Assembly (NCBI GenBank): GCA_900543145.1
Contig: UQPZ01000005.1
Location: 124,001-188,000 of the forward strand
Reading direction: 5' to 3'
Source of the DNA: an uncultured Ruminococcus sp.
GTDB taxonomy: Bacteria; Bacillota; Clostridia; Oscillospirales; Ruminococcaceae
DNA length: 64,000 nt
Below the pieces are notes generated by a model, which searched no databases, was not told where the DNA came from, and was given only the letters and a program-made list of their open reading frames with translations. A program made the translations under genes and the position numbers. Positions within the stretch are counted from its first letter, which is position 1, and each line of letters begins with the position of its first letter. Positions 42,394 through 51,180 of the stretch are shown in pieces.

Positions 42394-44151
42394 TTACCGC
42401 ACCTCCGTAAGTGACTTAAAGTCCTTTTCCATTCGGCTCTCATAATCGGCAAACATCTCCGGCTTGGAATTGGGAATATCGTACTTTATTTTTATAAGCT
42501 TTTCTACCCAGCCGCACTGAATGATCTTATCAACATCGGCTCCTTCCGAAAGCGCTTTTTTTGCAAGAGAATAGAATTTAAGAATAGCTTTCATCATAAG
42601 GTACTGCTTTTCAAGCGGAACAAAGGTATCTTCCTTATGATAGGCGTTCTGCTGCAAAAAACCTACTCTGACGATCCTTGCAGACTCGATTAGCAGCTTC
42701 TGATCGTCCGGCAGAACATCTGTACCCATAAGCTTTACGATCTCCATAAGGGTATTTTCTTCGATAAGTATATTGGATATTTCCTGTCTTACCTGCATAA
42801 AATCAGGAGCTACACTGCCGTTATAATAATCCTTAAGATCCTCCAGATACTCGGAATAGCTTGTATTCCAATTGATAGCGGGATAATGCCTTGCATAAGC
42901 AAGTGATTTGTCAAGCGCCCAGAAGCAGCGGACAAACCGCTTGGTATTTTGAGTTACCGGCTCAGAAAAGTCTGAACCCTGAGGAGAAACCGCTCCGATA
43001 ATTGTAACTGAGCCTTCGCCCCCTCCAAGCGGTCTTACATAGCCTGCACGTTCGTAAAACTCAGAAATTCTTGACGGAAGATACGCCGGAAAGCCTTCCT
43101 CCGCCGGCATTTCCTCAAGACGGCCGGAAATTTCACGCAGAGCCTCCGCCCATCTTGATGTAGAATCCGCCATGATCGCAATATGATAACCCATATCACG
43201 ATAATATTCGGCAAGAGTTATTCCCGTATAGATAGACGCTTCTCTTGCCGCAACAGGCATATTAGAAGTATTGGCGATAAGCACCGTTCTGTCCGTAAGC
43301 GGACGGTTCGTTTTTGGATCAATAAGCTCAGAAAATTCCTCAAGCACCTGAGTCATCTCATTGCCGCGCTCTCCGCAGCCTATATATACGATTATATCAG
43401 CGTCGCACCATTTCGCCAGCTGATGCTGAGTCATTGTCTTTCCCGTTCCGAAGCCGCCGGGTATCGCCGCCGTTCCACCCTTCGCTATAGGAAGGATCGT
43501 ATCGACTATTCTCTGGCCAGTAATCAGCGGACGGTTTATCGGCAGTCTTTCCGCGCAGGGACGGGGGGTTCTTATAGGCCATTTCTGACAGAGCGTCAGA
43601 TCCTCCGTCCCGCCGTAAATATTCTTTATTTTAACAACAGTATCGTTTACAGTATATTCGCCGCTGCCGGCACACCAGATAACCTCGCCGCCCTTTGAAA
43701 GAGGAGAAAGCATACACCTATGCTCTATTACAGGAGTTTCCTGACAGGTACAGTATATCTGTCCCGGTTCAAGCCTGTCTCCTGCTCTTACCTTAACGGT
43801 ACAGGAATACTTCTTTTCAGTATCCAGCGAAGATACCTCAGCTCCGTCGTCGATAAACGCACCCGTAAGCTGCTCCAGTCTGCGGAGCGGTCTTTCTATT
43901 CCGTCAAAAATATTGCTTATTATCCCGGGGCCGAGAACCGCCGACATAGGCGCTCCCGAACCTGTTACCGGCTCTCCCGGCACAAGTCCCGTCGTACCCT
44001 CGTAGACCTGAATAGTGGTAAAATCCTCGGCAACTCCGATAACCTCGGAAATAAGCCTTTTTTTCCCTACATACACCATTTCCAGCATAGAAAATGATTT
44101 GGTATTCTTGACCTTTACAACAGGCCCGTTTATAGAATAAATTTTATCCAT
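42394..44151 (-). CDS. ntpA: V-type ATP synthase catalytic subunit A
   Basis: This 585-residue catalytic subunit has the P-loop IPGGFGTGKTMTQHQLAKW (about residues 229-247), IGCGERGNEMTQVLEEF with the catalytic Glu, and ADSTSRWAEALREISGRLEEMPAEEGFPAYL. A non-homologous insertion between residues about 110 and 195, typical of A-type subunits, is present. It hydrolyses or makes ATP. It is followed immediately by ntpB. The pre-P-loop reading GGFGTGKT differs slightly from the commoner GPFGSGKT. Confidence 0.96.
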   Translation of the reverse strand: MDKIYSINGPVVKVKNTKSFSMLEMVYVGKKRLISEVIGVAEDFTTIQVYEGTTGLVPGEPVTGSGAPMSAVLGPGIISNIFDGIERPLRRLEQLTGAFIDDGAEVSSLDTEKKYSCTVKVRAGDRLEPGQIYCTCQETPVIEHRCMLSPLSKGGEVIWCAGSGEYTVNDTVVKIKNIYGGTEDLTLCQKWPIRTPRPCAERLPINRPLITGQRIVDTILPIAKGGTAAIPGGFGTGKTMTQHQLAKWCDADIIVYIGCGERGNEMTQVLEEFSELIDPKTNRPLTDRTVLIANTSNMPVAAREASIYTGITLAEYYRDMGYHIAIMADSTSRWAEALREISGRLEEMPAEEGFPAYLPSRISEFYERAGYVRPLGGGEGSVTIIGAVSPQGSDFSEPVTQNTKRFVRCFWALDKSLAYARHYPAINWNTSYSEYLEDLKDYYNGSVAPDFMQVRQEISNILIEENTLMEIVKLMGTDVLPDDQKLLIESARIVRVGFLQQNAYHKEDTFVPLEKQYLMMKAILKFYSLAKKALSEGADVDKIIQCGWVEKLIKIKYDIPNSKPEMFADYESRMEKDFKSLTEVR

Positions 44152-44166
44152 ACCGAAATCTCCCCG

Positions 44167-44763
44167 TTATTCCTGTCCGACCGCCAGACCGGCAGTTCGA
44201 CAGAAGCTCTCTCTTTCCTCCTCGACCGCCGAATCAAAGGTACAGTCGAGAACGACGTTTATCTCGTCAAAGCGTATGCTTACCCCGCCCAGCAGGATAG
44301 ACGGACTAAGGCGTACCTCAAAACCGGAAGCCTTCTTCAGCGCTCCGGCATACTTTTCATCGCAAAGCGCCAGATCTATTTCCGCAGACTCGCCGGGATA
44401 ACGCCGTTTTGCCGCATTTACCGCACTTTCCAGCCACTCAGCGTAACCGCCGCCGCTTCGGAAATCAGCCAGCTTTCTCTTTACGCTCTCAAACACCTTG
44501 TCCGAAAGCCCGCTTCTGTGCAGAAGAACCCTGCGCTGAGCTTCAAGCCTTGCCGCAGACGACTCTTTTGTAAGCCTCTGGCTCTCCTCCTTATCAATAC
44601 GCTGTATTTCAGCCGCAGTTCGGGTGCGGACGTCGGCTTCAGCCATTTTAAGCCTTGCGCTTTTATCCTGACGGGCGTCGGAAATAATTTTATTTACCTT
44701 ACCCTCCGCCTCTGTATAAACTGCGTCCTTGAACCGCCGCAGCTTCTGTGCTTCGTCTATCAT
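44167..44763 (-). CDS. ntpE: V-type ATP synthase subunit E
   Basis: This 198-residue protein has an N-terminal charged helix (LRRFKDAVYTEAEGKVNKIISDARQDK) that forms the peripheral stalk with subunit G/H. Its globular C-terminal part has LSPSILLGGVSIRFDEINVVLDCTFDSAVEEE, the conserved E-subunit end. It lies 15 bases upstream of ntpA. The length is normal for the family. Confidence 0.88.
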   Translation of the reverse strand: MIDEAQKLRRFKDAVYTEAEGKVNKIISDARQDKSARLKMAEADVRTRTAAEIQRIDKEESQRLTKESSAARLEAQRRVLLHRSGLSDKVFESVKRKLADFRSGGGYAEWLESAVNAAKRRYPGESAEIDLALCDEKYAGALKKASGFEVRLSPSILLGGVSIRFDEINVVLDCTFDSAVEEERESFCRTAGLAVGQE

Positions 44764-44806
44764 TGTAAATCGTTCCTTTCAGGAGATAAATGCTATGAAC
44801 GCCGGC

Positions 44807-45115
44807 TTACAGCTTTATACCGACCGCCTCTTTAAGATACCTTGAGATAGTATCAGATATTTTGGAGGTCGCATGCCTGTCCGGAATCTCCACTATCAGC
44901 GGAAGCTTTCTGCTTAGCTTATACCCGTAAACCTTATCCCTGCACTGCTTAACGGCAAGCTCGGTCATAAGGATCACTCCAATATCCTCCATATCCATTG
45001 CCTTATCGAGAGCCGAGCCAACCTCGTCGGAGGTATGAACTACTACTCCCTCTACGCCTGCAAGACGCATTCCTATCTGCGTATCTATATTATCGCTTAT
45101 AAGATAAAACTTCAT
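44807..45115 (-). CDS. ntpF: V-type ATP synthase subunit F
   Basis: This 102-residue protein has the small alpha/beta fold of subunit F: KFYLISDNIDTQIGMRLAGVEGVVV, GVILMTELAVKQC and LPLIVEIPDRH. It sits on the central shaft with subunit D. It lies between the membrane ring subunit K and the stalk subunit E genes. Its ribosome site is weak. Confidence 0.9.
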   Translation of the reverse strand: MKFYLISDNIDTQIGMRLAGVEGVVVHTSDEVGSALDKAMDMEDIGVILMTELAVKQCRDKVYGYKLSRKLPLIVEIPDRHATSKISDTISRYLKEAVGIKL

Positions 45116-45174
45116 AATAAAGGCCCATGCTTTTCACGCAGGGACACGCCTCCCTTCAGCTGCATTATATGCCT

Positions 45175-45627
45175 TTAAATTCCAAGCGCAGTTCCCACAT
45201 TGGAAATAATAAGTATTGCAATAAGCAGACCGTAAAGCGCGATACCTTCTCCGAGAACTACGAATATGAGCGCCTTAACAAAAGCCTTAGGATCCTCTGA
45301 AACTGCGCCAATTGCCGCCGGAGCGCCGGCTGCAACGGCAATACCCGAACCGATACAGGCAAGTCCTACGGCAAGAGCAGCTGCAAGATAGCCCAGACCT
45401 GCGCCTGTAGAAAGCGCCGCCATGATACTGCCCTCGTCAGCAGCTGCCGATACAAAACCGCCGAACGGAATAATGATACCGAGTCCCATAACTCCGGCAA
45501 ACGTACAAAGATTGCCTATAAACGCACCCTTAGGTGATCTGCCGCTTCTAATCCTCTTGGCCATAATAATAAAAGGTACGCAAAGAAGCGCTACTACTGC
45601 AAGGGGCAAAAGAAATAATTTCAGCAT
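45175..45627 (-). CDS. ntpK: V-type ATP synthase membrane ring subunit K
   Basis: This 150-residue proteolipid is read from the ATG at 45627, which has GGAGG 8 bases before; a TTG start at 45642 would overlap that site. It has four membrane segments. The last two form a typical c-ring hairpin: LAVGLACIGSGIAVAAGAPAAIGAV and FVVLGEGIALYGLLIAILI, whose Glu carries the ion. The first two segments (LFLLPLAVVALLCVPFIIMAK and LCTFAGVMGLGIIIPFGG) are less similar to a c hairpin. A Gln of the known Na+ sites is not seen, so proton use is possible but not shown. Confidence 0.9.
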   Translation of the reverse strand: MLKLFLLPLAVVALLCVPFIIMAKRIRSGRSPKGAFIGNLCTFAGVMGLGIIIPFGGFVSAAADEGSIMAALSTGAGLGYLAAALAVGLACIGSGIAVAAGAPAAIGAVSEDPKAFVKALIFVVLGEGIALYGLLIAILIISNVGTALGI

Positions 45628-45663
45628 AATAAATTCCTCCAAAAAATCATAATCATTTCAATA

Positions 45664-47616
45664 TCAATCGACCTGCGAGGAAAACTTTATTCCAACAGGC
45701 TCGAAGGTTTTTCCGTTACCGTCATAAAAGCGTGAGAATATCTCATAAAATTCAAGCCTTATGATCTGGATCGCAACGATCATTCCCTCCATTACCATTA
45801 CAAATGCGTTGCCGAATACCGCAACTACAGGCTGTGCAGCGGCTGCCGCACCGTCCATAAGCGTCATTACTACAAGCATCATTCCTGCGTGAGAGAGAAC
45901 AAAGCCGCCGACTCTGAGAAAAGACATCGTATTAGAAACATAGCTCAGGACGTATTCAAACATTTCAAAGAAGTTTTCAACGATAAAGTTTCCGACAGTC
46001 ATTTTCTCCTCGTCCTCAGAAAGCCTGAATTCCTTATATTTAACCGCCGCCGCAAATGGAACACGGCAGAAAACGCACAGTGCCGGAATAACTATAAGAA
46101 AAATAACGAATGGCTTTGACATAACGTGAATATCGAACAGCATAGTTCCGGCAACTCCTACTACTACCGAGCTGTAGAAAACCAGTCCCGCTATTCCGTT
46201 GCAGCCGAAAACCGCTCTCTCATAATCCTTTTGCTTAAAGCCTGCATAAATATTGATCATGATCGAAATAACGATCAGAGCGATTCCGATAGCTACCGCG
46301 GTCAGCAGTATAAAATCTGTCTGCTTAAAGATCCTGAGTGGAAGAAAGTCTATTCCAATGCTATCAAATACAGGATCCAGCAGCTCCTCAAAGCCGAATA
46401 CCGAACCGTAAAGCGTTCCGAATATCATACTTGAAATTCCGACCCGCGACATCATTCCGCCCATCTGGGGTGACATTTTCCGCCCTATAAAAAGGCCCAG
46501 CAGAAAAACAAGCAGTCCCTGTCCCAGATCGCCGAACATTATACCGAAAAGAAGTGAATAGGTAACAGCCACAAAGCCTGTCGGATCGAAGCCGCCGTAA
46601 TCGGGAAGCCCGTACATTTCAACAAGCATACCGAAAGGCCTTGCGAACCATGAGTTTTTAAGCACCGTAGGCGGAATAGAGGAAGCGTCGGCGTCGGGCG
46701 GCATAAATACCACTGAAACAGATCTGCTGTCCGATAACAGTTTTTCAAACCTCCGCTTTTCCTTTTCGGGTATAAAGCCCTTGATGTATATCTTATCGTT
46801 AAGCGCTCCCACATTTTTCCGAAGCTCAAAGGTATCGTGCCTGAACTTCAGCTTGGTAAATGCCTGCTGTATCTCCTTTTCATGCTCCGAAGCAAAATCC
46901 GAAAGCCGCTTGTCGAGCTCCTCCGCTATCCTTACATTCTCGTCTATTTCTGTGTTCAGATGCTCAAACGCTTCTGCTGCGTTTCCTGTAACAAAGTCAG
47001 GTATCATTATTCTTTCAAAATACATAGACCTGAATATATCGTCTACTATATCCTTAATATCATTAGGACAGAAATACATTCCCCAGCAAAAGCTTCTGTC
47101 CGAATCAAAAGGCACGAAGAAAAACTCCTGATCATAAAACTCAAGCTTTTCACGGCTTTCAAGGGGAAGCTTTCCTACTCTTACCGCAACGTGCTTGCAG
47201 CTGAATATCCTGTCGAATTCCTCGTTAAGACCTTTAAGATGATTAAGCTGAATGACTGCTCCCCTGCGCTCTGAGATTATCTGCATAGCATTCTGCTTTT
47301 TTGCGGCTATCTCCGCCAAAGGTTTTTCAAGTCTGTCACAGAAAGCCGAAAAATCAGCTCCGCTTTCAAGACCGCAGTCCGAAAAGTCTGTTTCCTCCAA
47401 AGCTATCCCCAGCGACGTCGCAATAGACGCCAGTCCCTTAAGAGGCACATCGTACGGATTTTTATCGCTAAGAAGCTTGAGTCCGCGGCTTTCAGACGCA
47501 GACGCAAAGGCAGGCTCCATATGAAAGCAGCCGCTTTCACAGCATTTGAGCAAAACCGTATCCAGCTCGCTCATAAGCCCGACAATAGTAACAAGCTCCA
47601 TCTTTTCTATTGCCAT
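45664..47616 (-). CDS. ntpI: V-type ATP synthase subunit I
   Basis: This 650-residue protein starts at the ATG at 47616, which has a GGGAGGAG site. The N-terminal half (residues 1-330) is a soluble stator domain with long helices. The C-terminal half has about seven membrane segments including YSLLFGIMFGDLGQGLLVFLLG, YVSNTMSFLRVGGFVLSHAGMM with the essential Arg for ion translocation, and the closing EGMIVAIQIIRLEFYEIFSRFY. It forms the ion half-channels against the K ring. Confidence 0.94.
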   Translation of the reverse strand: MAIEKMELVTIVGLMSELDTVLLKCCESGCFHMEPAFASASESRGLKLLSDKNPYDVPLKGLASIATSLGIALEETDFSDCGLESGADFSAFCDRLEKPLAEIAAKKQNAMQIISERRGAVIQLNHLKGLNEEFDRIFSCKHVAVRVGKLPLESREKLEFYDQEFFFVPFDSDRSFCWGMYFCPNDIKDIVDDIFRSMYFERIMIPDFVTGNAAEAFEHLNTEIDENVRIAEELDKRLSDFASEHEKEIQQAFTKLKFRHDTFELRKNVGALNDKIYIKGFIPEKEKRRFEKLLSDSRSVSVVFMPPDADASSIPPTVLKNSWFARPFGMLVEMYGLPDYGGFDPTGFVAVTYSLLFGIMFGDLGQGLLVFLLGLFIGRKMSPQMGGMMSRVGISSMIFGTLYGSVFGFEELLDPVFDSIGIDFLPLRIFKQTDFILLTAVAIGIALIVISIMINIYAGFKQKDYERAVFGCNGIAGLVFYSSVVVGVAGTMLFDIHVMSKPFVIFLIVIPALCVFCRVPFAAAVKYKEFRLSEDEEKMTVGNFIVENFFEMFEYVLSYVSNTMSFLRVGGFVLSHAGMMLVVMTLMDGAAAAAQPVVAVFGNAFVMVMEGMIVAIQIIRLEFYEIFSRFYDGNGKTFEPVGIKFSSQVD

Positions 47617-47667
47617 TTCTTTTCTCCTCCCGGTGGAAATTATATATAAACGCATACGCATAAAAAA

Positions 47668-48705
47668 TCAGCAGATTATCAGCTTTCCCTCCAGCATAGC
47701 CGGATCTACGTCGTATCTTACTCCCTCTATTATATGAACGATATTTCCTACCTCTATATCGCACAGCTTCATAAACGCATAAATCGTTACCGGAGCCGAT
47801 GTCGATGCGGCTACAGTATGCTGCATCAGCTGATAGGCATAGGAATTTATCTTGGTTTCGATATGCTCGTACTCCCCCTGAAAGCTTCTGCCGTAGGTCA
47901 TTTTCTCAAGACGAGATATCATTTCCTCCGGGGTATCGCTTTCATAAAGCCTGTTCATTCTGTTCTTTCCCGCTCCGGTAAAAGGAAGCTGACTGCTTTT
48001 TATCTGATCGGGAGTATATCCGAAGAACGCTTTAAGCCTGTATGCGTTTATAATGTTTATAATATCTATTTCACTGAATATAAGCTTGCGCAGCTTTTTT
48101 TCGTCCGATGAATAAAAATCCTTTTCAACATATCCTAAAAGACGCTTGTAATAGAATGTACGCAGCTTCAGTTCGCAGTCGGTATAGTCGGCTTTTCCGT
48201 CTTCATTCAGCTTTACTGAAGCCATTACCTTATAATAAGGCGTTCCTTTAAGCCTGCTCATCAGTTCTTTAAAATCCGCCGCATTTGAAAGCGAAAGCAT
48301 ATCAAGCTCGGAATGACGTATAACGTAACCGGGCAGCTCCTCCAAAAATTTCCTGTCAAGTCCTGAATTCAGAGCGTTTACAAGATTCAGCAGCTGCTCG
48401 CATTCTTTCTTCTGTATTATAAAATTGTAAAAAGGCAGCTTATCTAGTCCCTGAAACCTGCAAAGCCTTGCATAGGTATCAAAGTTCGCCTTGCTCAGAA
48501 GGCTTTCGAGAAAGCCCCTGTGAACCGTATTCGGATCTATATCGCCCAGAACCTCCCTGAATCTCGGAGATTTCCTGAGATATTCGGCAACCTCGGGAAC
48601 GCTTCTCATGCTGACCATTTCATGATAATTTTCACGTTTCAGCATCGTGCCGTGGATCGCCCTTATCTTAGTTACCGTAGCATTGGTCGAATAACTCTCC
48701 AGCAC
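47668..48705 (-). CDS. ntpC: V-type ATP synthase subunit C
   Basis: This 345-residue protein starts at GTG (48705), which has a GGAGGG site 9 bases upstream. It is all-helical with the V-ATPase C/d signatures STNATVTKIRAIHGTML at the start, IDIINIINAYRLKAFFGYTPDQI in the middle and the final AFMKLCDIEVGNIVHIIEGVRYDV. It joins the rotating shaft to the K ring. It is the second gene of the operon. Confidence 0.9.
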   Translation of the reverse strand: MLESYSTNATVTKIRAIHGTMLKRENYHEMVSMRSVPEVAEYLRKSPRFREVLGDIDPNTVHRGFLESLLSKANFDTYARLCRFQGLDKLPFYNFIIQKKECEQLLNLVNALNSGLDRKFLEELPGYVIRHSELDMLSLSNAADFKELMSRLKGTPYYKVMASVKLNEDGKADYTDCELKLRTFYYKRLLGYVEKDFYSSDEKKLRKLIFSEIDIINIINAYRLKAFFGYTPDQIKSSQLPFTGAGKNRMNRLYESDTPEEMISRLEKMTYGRSFQGEYEHIETKINSYAYQLMQHTVAASTSAPVTIYAFMKLCDIEVGNIVHIIEGVRYDVDPAMLEGKLIIC

Positions 48706-48740
48706 CCGAAAGCTCCCTCCTTACATCGTCTGTGACTGTA

Positions 48741-49055
48741 TTATTCTGCAATATTTATAATACTTTCAAATATTTTGTTTTCCCATATGACATGATTCTT
48801 TTCGTATAAGCAGTCGAGGGCGCTTATCTGTCCGCTGCATTGAGCGTTTATCTCTTCTGTCAGCCTGTTAATTTCGGCGTCTGTCTCAGCGCGCTTCTTA
48901 TCACGGTGTCTGCTTATCTCATTCCCGGCTTCTTCGGCAAACCGCTTTTCCTCCTGCGACGCTTCTTCAATAATACGGCGTTTTTCCTCCTCGGCAGCTT
49001 TAAGTCTGTCCTCGGCAAGTTTGTCCGTATTGAGTATTTCAGCAATAATATCCAT
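48741..49055 (-). CDS. V-type ATP synthase stalk subunit G/H
   Basis: This 104-residue protein is read from the ATG at 49055, which has an AGAGGGTGA site. It is almost one continuous charged helix, with EDRLKAAEEEKRRIIEEASQEEKRFAEEAGNEISRHRDKKR at about residues 13-53 showing right-handed coiled-coil periodicity. It pairs with subunit E in the peripheral stalk. Sequence identity in this family is low, so the call rests on position (first gene before ntpC), length and coiled coil. Confidence 0.75.
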   Translation of the reverse strand: MDIIAEILNTDKLAEDRLKAAEEEKRRIIEEASQEEKRFAEEAGNEISRHRDKKRAETDAEINRLTEEINAQCSGQISALDCLYEKNHVIWENKIFESIINIAE

Positions 49056-49089
49056 AAAATTCACCCTCTTGCGCCAAATATATATAACT

Positions 49090-49118
49090 ATTGTACAACA
49101 ATTACAAGTTTTTTTCAA
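49090..49118 (-). promoter_or_regulatory. Promoter of the V-ATPase operon
   Basis: On the minus strand TTGAAA (49118-49113), a 17-base spacer and TACAAT (49095-49090). The 332-base gap to the next gene also holds the divergent promoter at 49315 and a loose inverted repeat CTGCC/GGCAG (49272-49294). Confidence 0.7.
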
Positions 49119-49314
49119 GGATAGAAAGCAAAAACTTTAACTGCGGCAGACTTTTCGGCCAAATTGACTAATATTTCAATTAATAATCTTTTTTTTCTGT
49201 ACATAAGCAACTAATAGTTTTTATATTTAATTATATAGCGGATAATTTGTGTATACTGCACATACAAACGGGCTGCCGTTTATTAAATTTGGCAGTTAAT
49301 TATATCCTTTTCCC

Positions 49315-49343
49315 TTGACAAACTGCTGAAAACATGATATATT
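49315..49343 (+). promoter_or_regulatory. Promoter of the ACT-hom unit
   Basis: TTGACA (49315-49320), a 17-base spacer and TATATT (49338-49343). Confidence 0.8.
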
Positions 49344-49387
49344 TGTATGTATCGCAAATACACTTGTTTGTTGGAGGTGGACTTATT

Positions 49388-49834
49388 TTGCCGAACAGTG
49401 AAAGCAGGCTGGTTGTGGTAAGCTCCGGAGTTTTGCCGGAGATAATCTCAAAGGTACTGGAAGCCAAGCGCCTGAGGGCCTCGGGTATTGCGGCTACATC
49501 TGCCGAAGCATGCAGAGCCGCAGGTATCTCCCGCAGCGCCTATTATAAATACAAGGATTCTGTCTTTAATTATGAGGAGCAGTTTACAAATAAAATAGTA
49601 TCGGTCTACTGTCTGCTAAGAGATGAAAAAGGTGTGCTATCTTCTATAATTTCCAGACTTTACGAACTTAATACGAATATTCTGACGATAAACCAGAATA
49701 TTCCTATAGACTCTGTAGCTACCGTTACGATCTCAGTAAGGTTTGAATATGAAGCCATGAACGCCGCTATTCTCAGAAGTGAGCTTGCAAAGATCGAAGG
49801 AGTAGTCGACGTAAAGATCATCTCAGGAGAATAA
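49388..49834 (+). CDS. HTH-ACT domain regulator (PheB/COG4492-like)
   Basis: This 148-residue protein starts at TTG (49388) behind GGAGGTGG; upstream in-frame ATG codons have no ribosome site and fall in the promoter. A helix-turn-helix-like stretch (IAATSAEACRAAGISRSAYYKYKDSV, about residues 33-58) precedes an ACT domain (about 70-146, VSVYCLLRDEKGVLSSIISRLYELNTNILTINQNI). ACT domains bind amino acids. The gene directly precedes hom, which fits a sensor or regulator of threonine/methionine synthesis, although the family is often annotated for phenylalanine. Confidence 0.8.
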   Translation: MPNSESRLVVVSSGVLPEIISKVLEAKRLRASGIAATSAEACRAAGISRSAYYKYKDSVFNYEEQFTNKIVSVYCLLRDEKGVLSSIISRLYELNTNILTINQNIPIDSVATVTISVRFEYEAMNAAILRSELAKIEGVVDVKIISGE

Positions 49835-49912
49835 GAATATTATTAATGAATACAGGGTTTGTGCTGTTACACGAACTGCGTCTGTTTTTTCGTGAAAGGA
49901 ATGGTATAATTT

Positions 49913-51151
49913 ATGAGTAAGGTCGGAGTAATAGGATACGGTGTCGTAGGCTCGGGAACTGTCGAGCTTTTTGAAAAGAACCGTGAATCTATATCAAAAA
50001 AGGTCGGAAGAAACTGTGAGATCAAATATATCTGCGATCTGAGGGATTTTCCGGGAGATCCGTTTGAGGATAAACTTGTTAAGGACTTCAATGTTCTTCT
50101 CAACGACGAAGAAATAGAAGTAGTAGCCGAGGTCGTAGGCGGAGCAACGTTTGCCTACGAATACACCAAGAAGCTTCTTGAGCGCGGAAAAAGCGTTGTT
50201 ACCTCAAATAAGGAGCTTGTAGCGACTCACGGAGCAGAGCTGCTAGCTATTGCAAGAGCGCATAACTGTAACTATCTTTTCGAGGCAAGCGTAGGCGGAG
50301 GAATACCTATTATAAGACCGCTGAACAAGTGTCTTGCGGGAAATGAGATCGAACAGATCTCGGGTATCCTCAACGGGACCACCAACTTTATTCTTACAAA
50401 AATGATAAGGGAGCAGATGGATTTTGAATCTGCTCTGAAAATGGCTCAGGAGCTGGGTTATGCAGAAAAAGACCCTACTGCCGACGTAGAGGGCCACGAC
50501 GCCTGCCGCAAGATCTGTATACTAGGCTCTCTTGCCTACGGAAAGCAGATATATCCCGAAATGGTACATTGCTCCGGCATTTCCCATATAACTCTCGACG
50601 ACGTTGAGTACGCCGAAAACGCCGGCTATGCAATCAAGCTTATTGGCTCGGTTAAACCTGCCGGAAAAGATCACGTCAGCGCTATCGTATGTCCCAGACT
50701 TGTTTCAAAAAGCAATCTGCTTGCTTCTGTAGACGACGTTTACAATGCAATTTCCGTAACCGGCGACGGAGTAGGGGATGTTCTCTTCTACGGACAGGGC
50801 GCAGGAAAGCTTCCTACCGCTTCCGCTGTTGTCGGAGATATAATCGACTGCCTCAAGCACCACAACAGAGTTCTGGCAATGAGCTGGGAGGACAGCAGAA
50901 GCAAGGATTACGTCGTTGACTACAAGACTCAGGAAACCTCAATGTACGTTCGTATAAAAGCCGAGGACGCAGACGCTCTCAAGCCTTCGATCTCCGAAAT
51001 GTTCGGAAAGCTCATGTATATCGAACGAGCAGGCAGACCTGATAACGAGCTTGCGTTTATAACGCCTAACATGGTAGAGGCGGATATAGATACAAATCTC
51101 ACCATACTTTCTCATTCCTGTGAGATAGCAAGCAAAATAAGAATGCTGTAA
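49913..51151 (+). CDS. hom: Homoserine dehydrogenase
   Basis: This 412-residue protein has the NAD(P)-binding start VGVIGYGVVGSGTVELF, the motif VVTSNKELVATHGAELL and the catalytic core GGGIPIIRPLNKCLAGNEIEQISGILNGTTNFIL, with GYAEKDPTADVEGHDACRK. The C-terminal part (about residues 345-412, MYVRIKAEDADALKPSIS) is a shortened ACT-like regulatory domain. It reduces aspartate semialdehyde to homoserine. It is followed by a membrane protein and then thrB. Confidence 0.96.
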   Translation: MSKVGVIGYGVVGSGTVELFEKNRESISKKVGRNCEIKYICDLRDFPGDPFEDKLVKDFNVLLNDEEIEVVAEVVGGATFAYEYTKKLLERGKSVVTSNKELVATHGAELLAIARAHNCNYLFEASVGGGIPIIRPLNKCLAGNEIEQISGILNGTTNFILTKMIREQMDFESALKMAQELGYAEKDPTADVEGHDACRKICILGSLAYGKQIYPEMVHCSGISHITLDDVEYAENAGYAIKLIGSVKPAGKDHVSAIVCPRLVSKSNLLASVDDVYNAISVTGDGVGDVLFYGQGAGKLPTASAVVGDIIDCLKHHNRVLAMSWEDSRSKDYVVDYKTQETSMYVRIKAEDADALKPSISEMFGKLMYIERAGRPDNELAFITPNMVEADIDTNLTILSHSCEIASKIRML

Positions 51152-51180
51152 TGATCAATTTAAAGAGGGAGCAATCCGAA

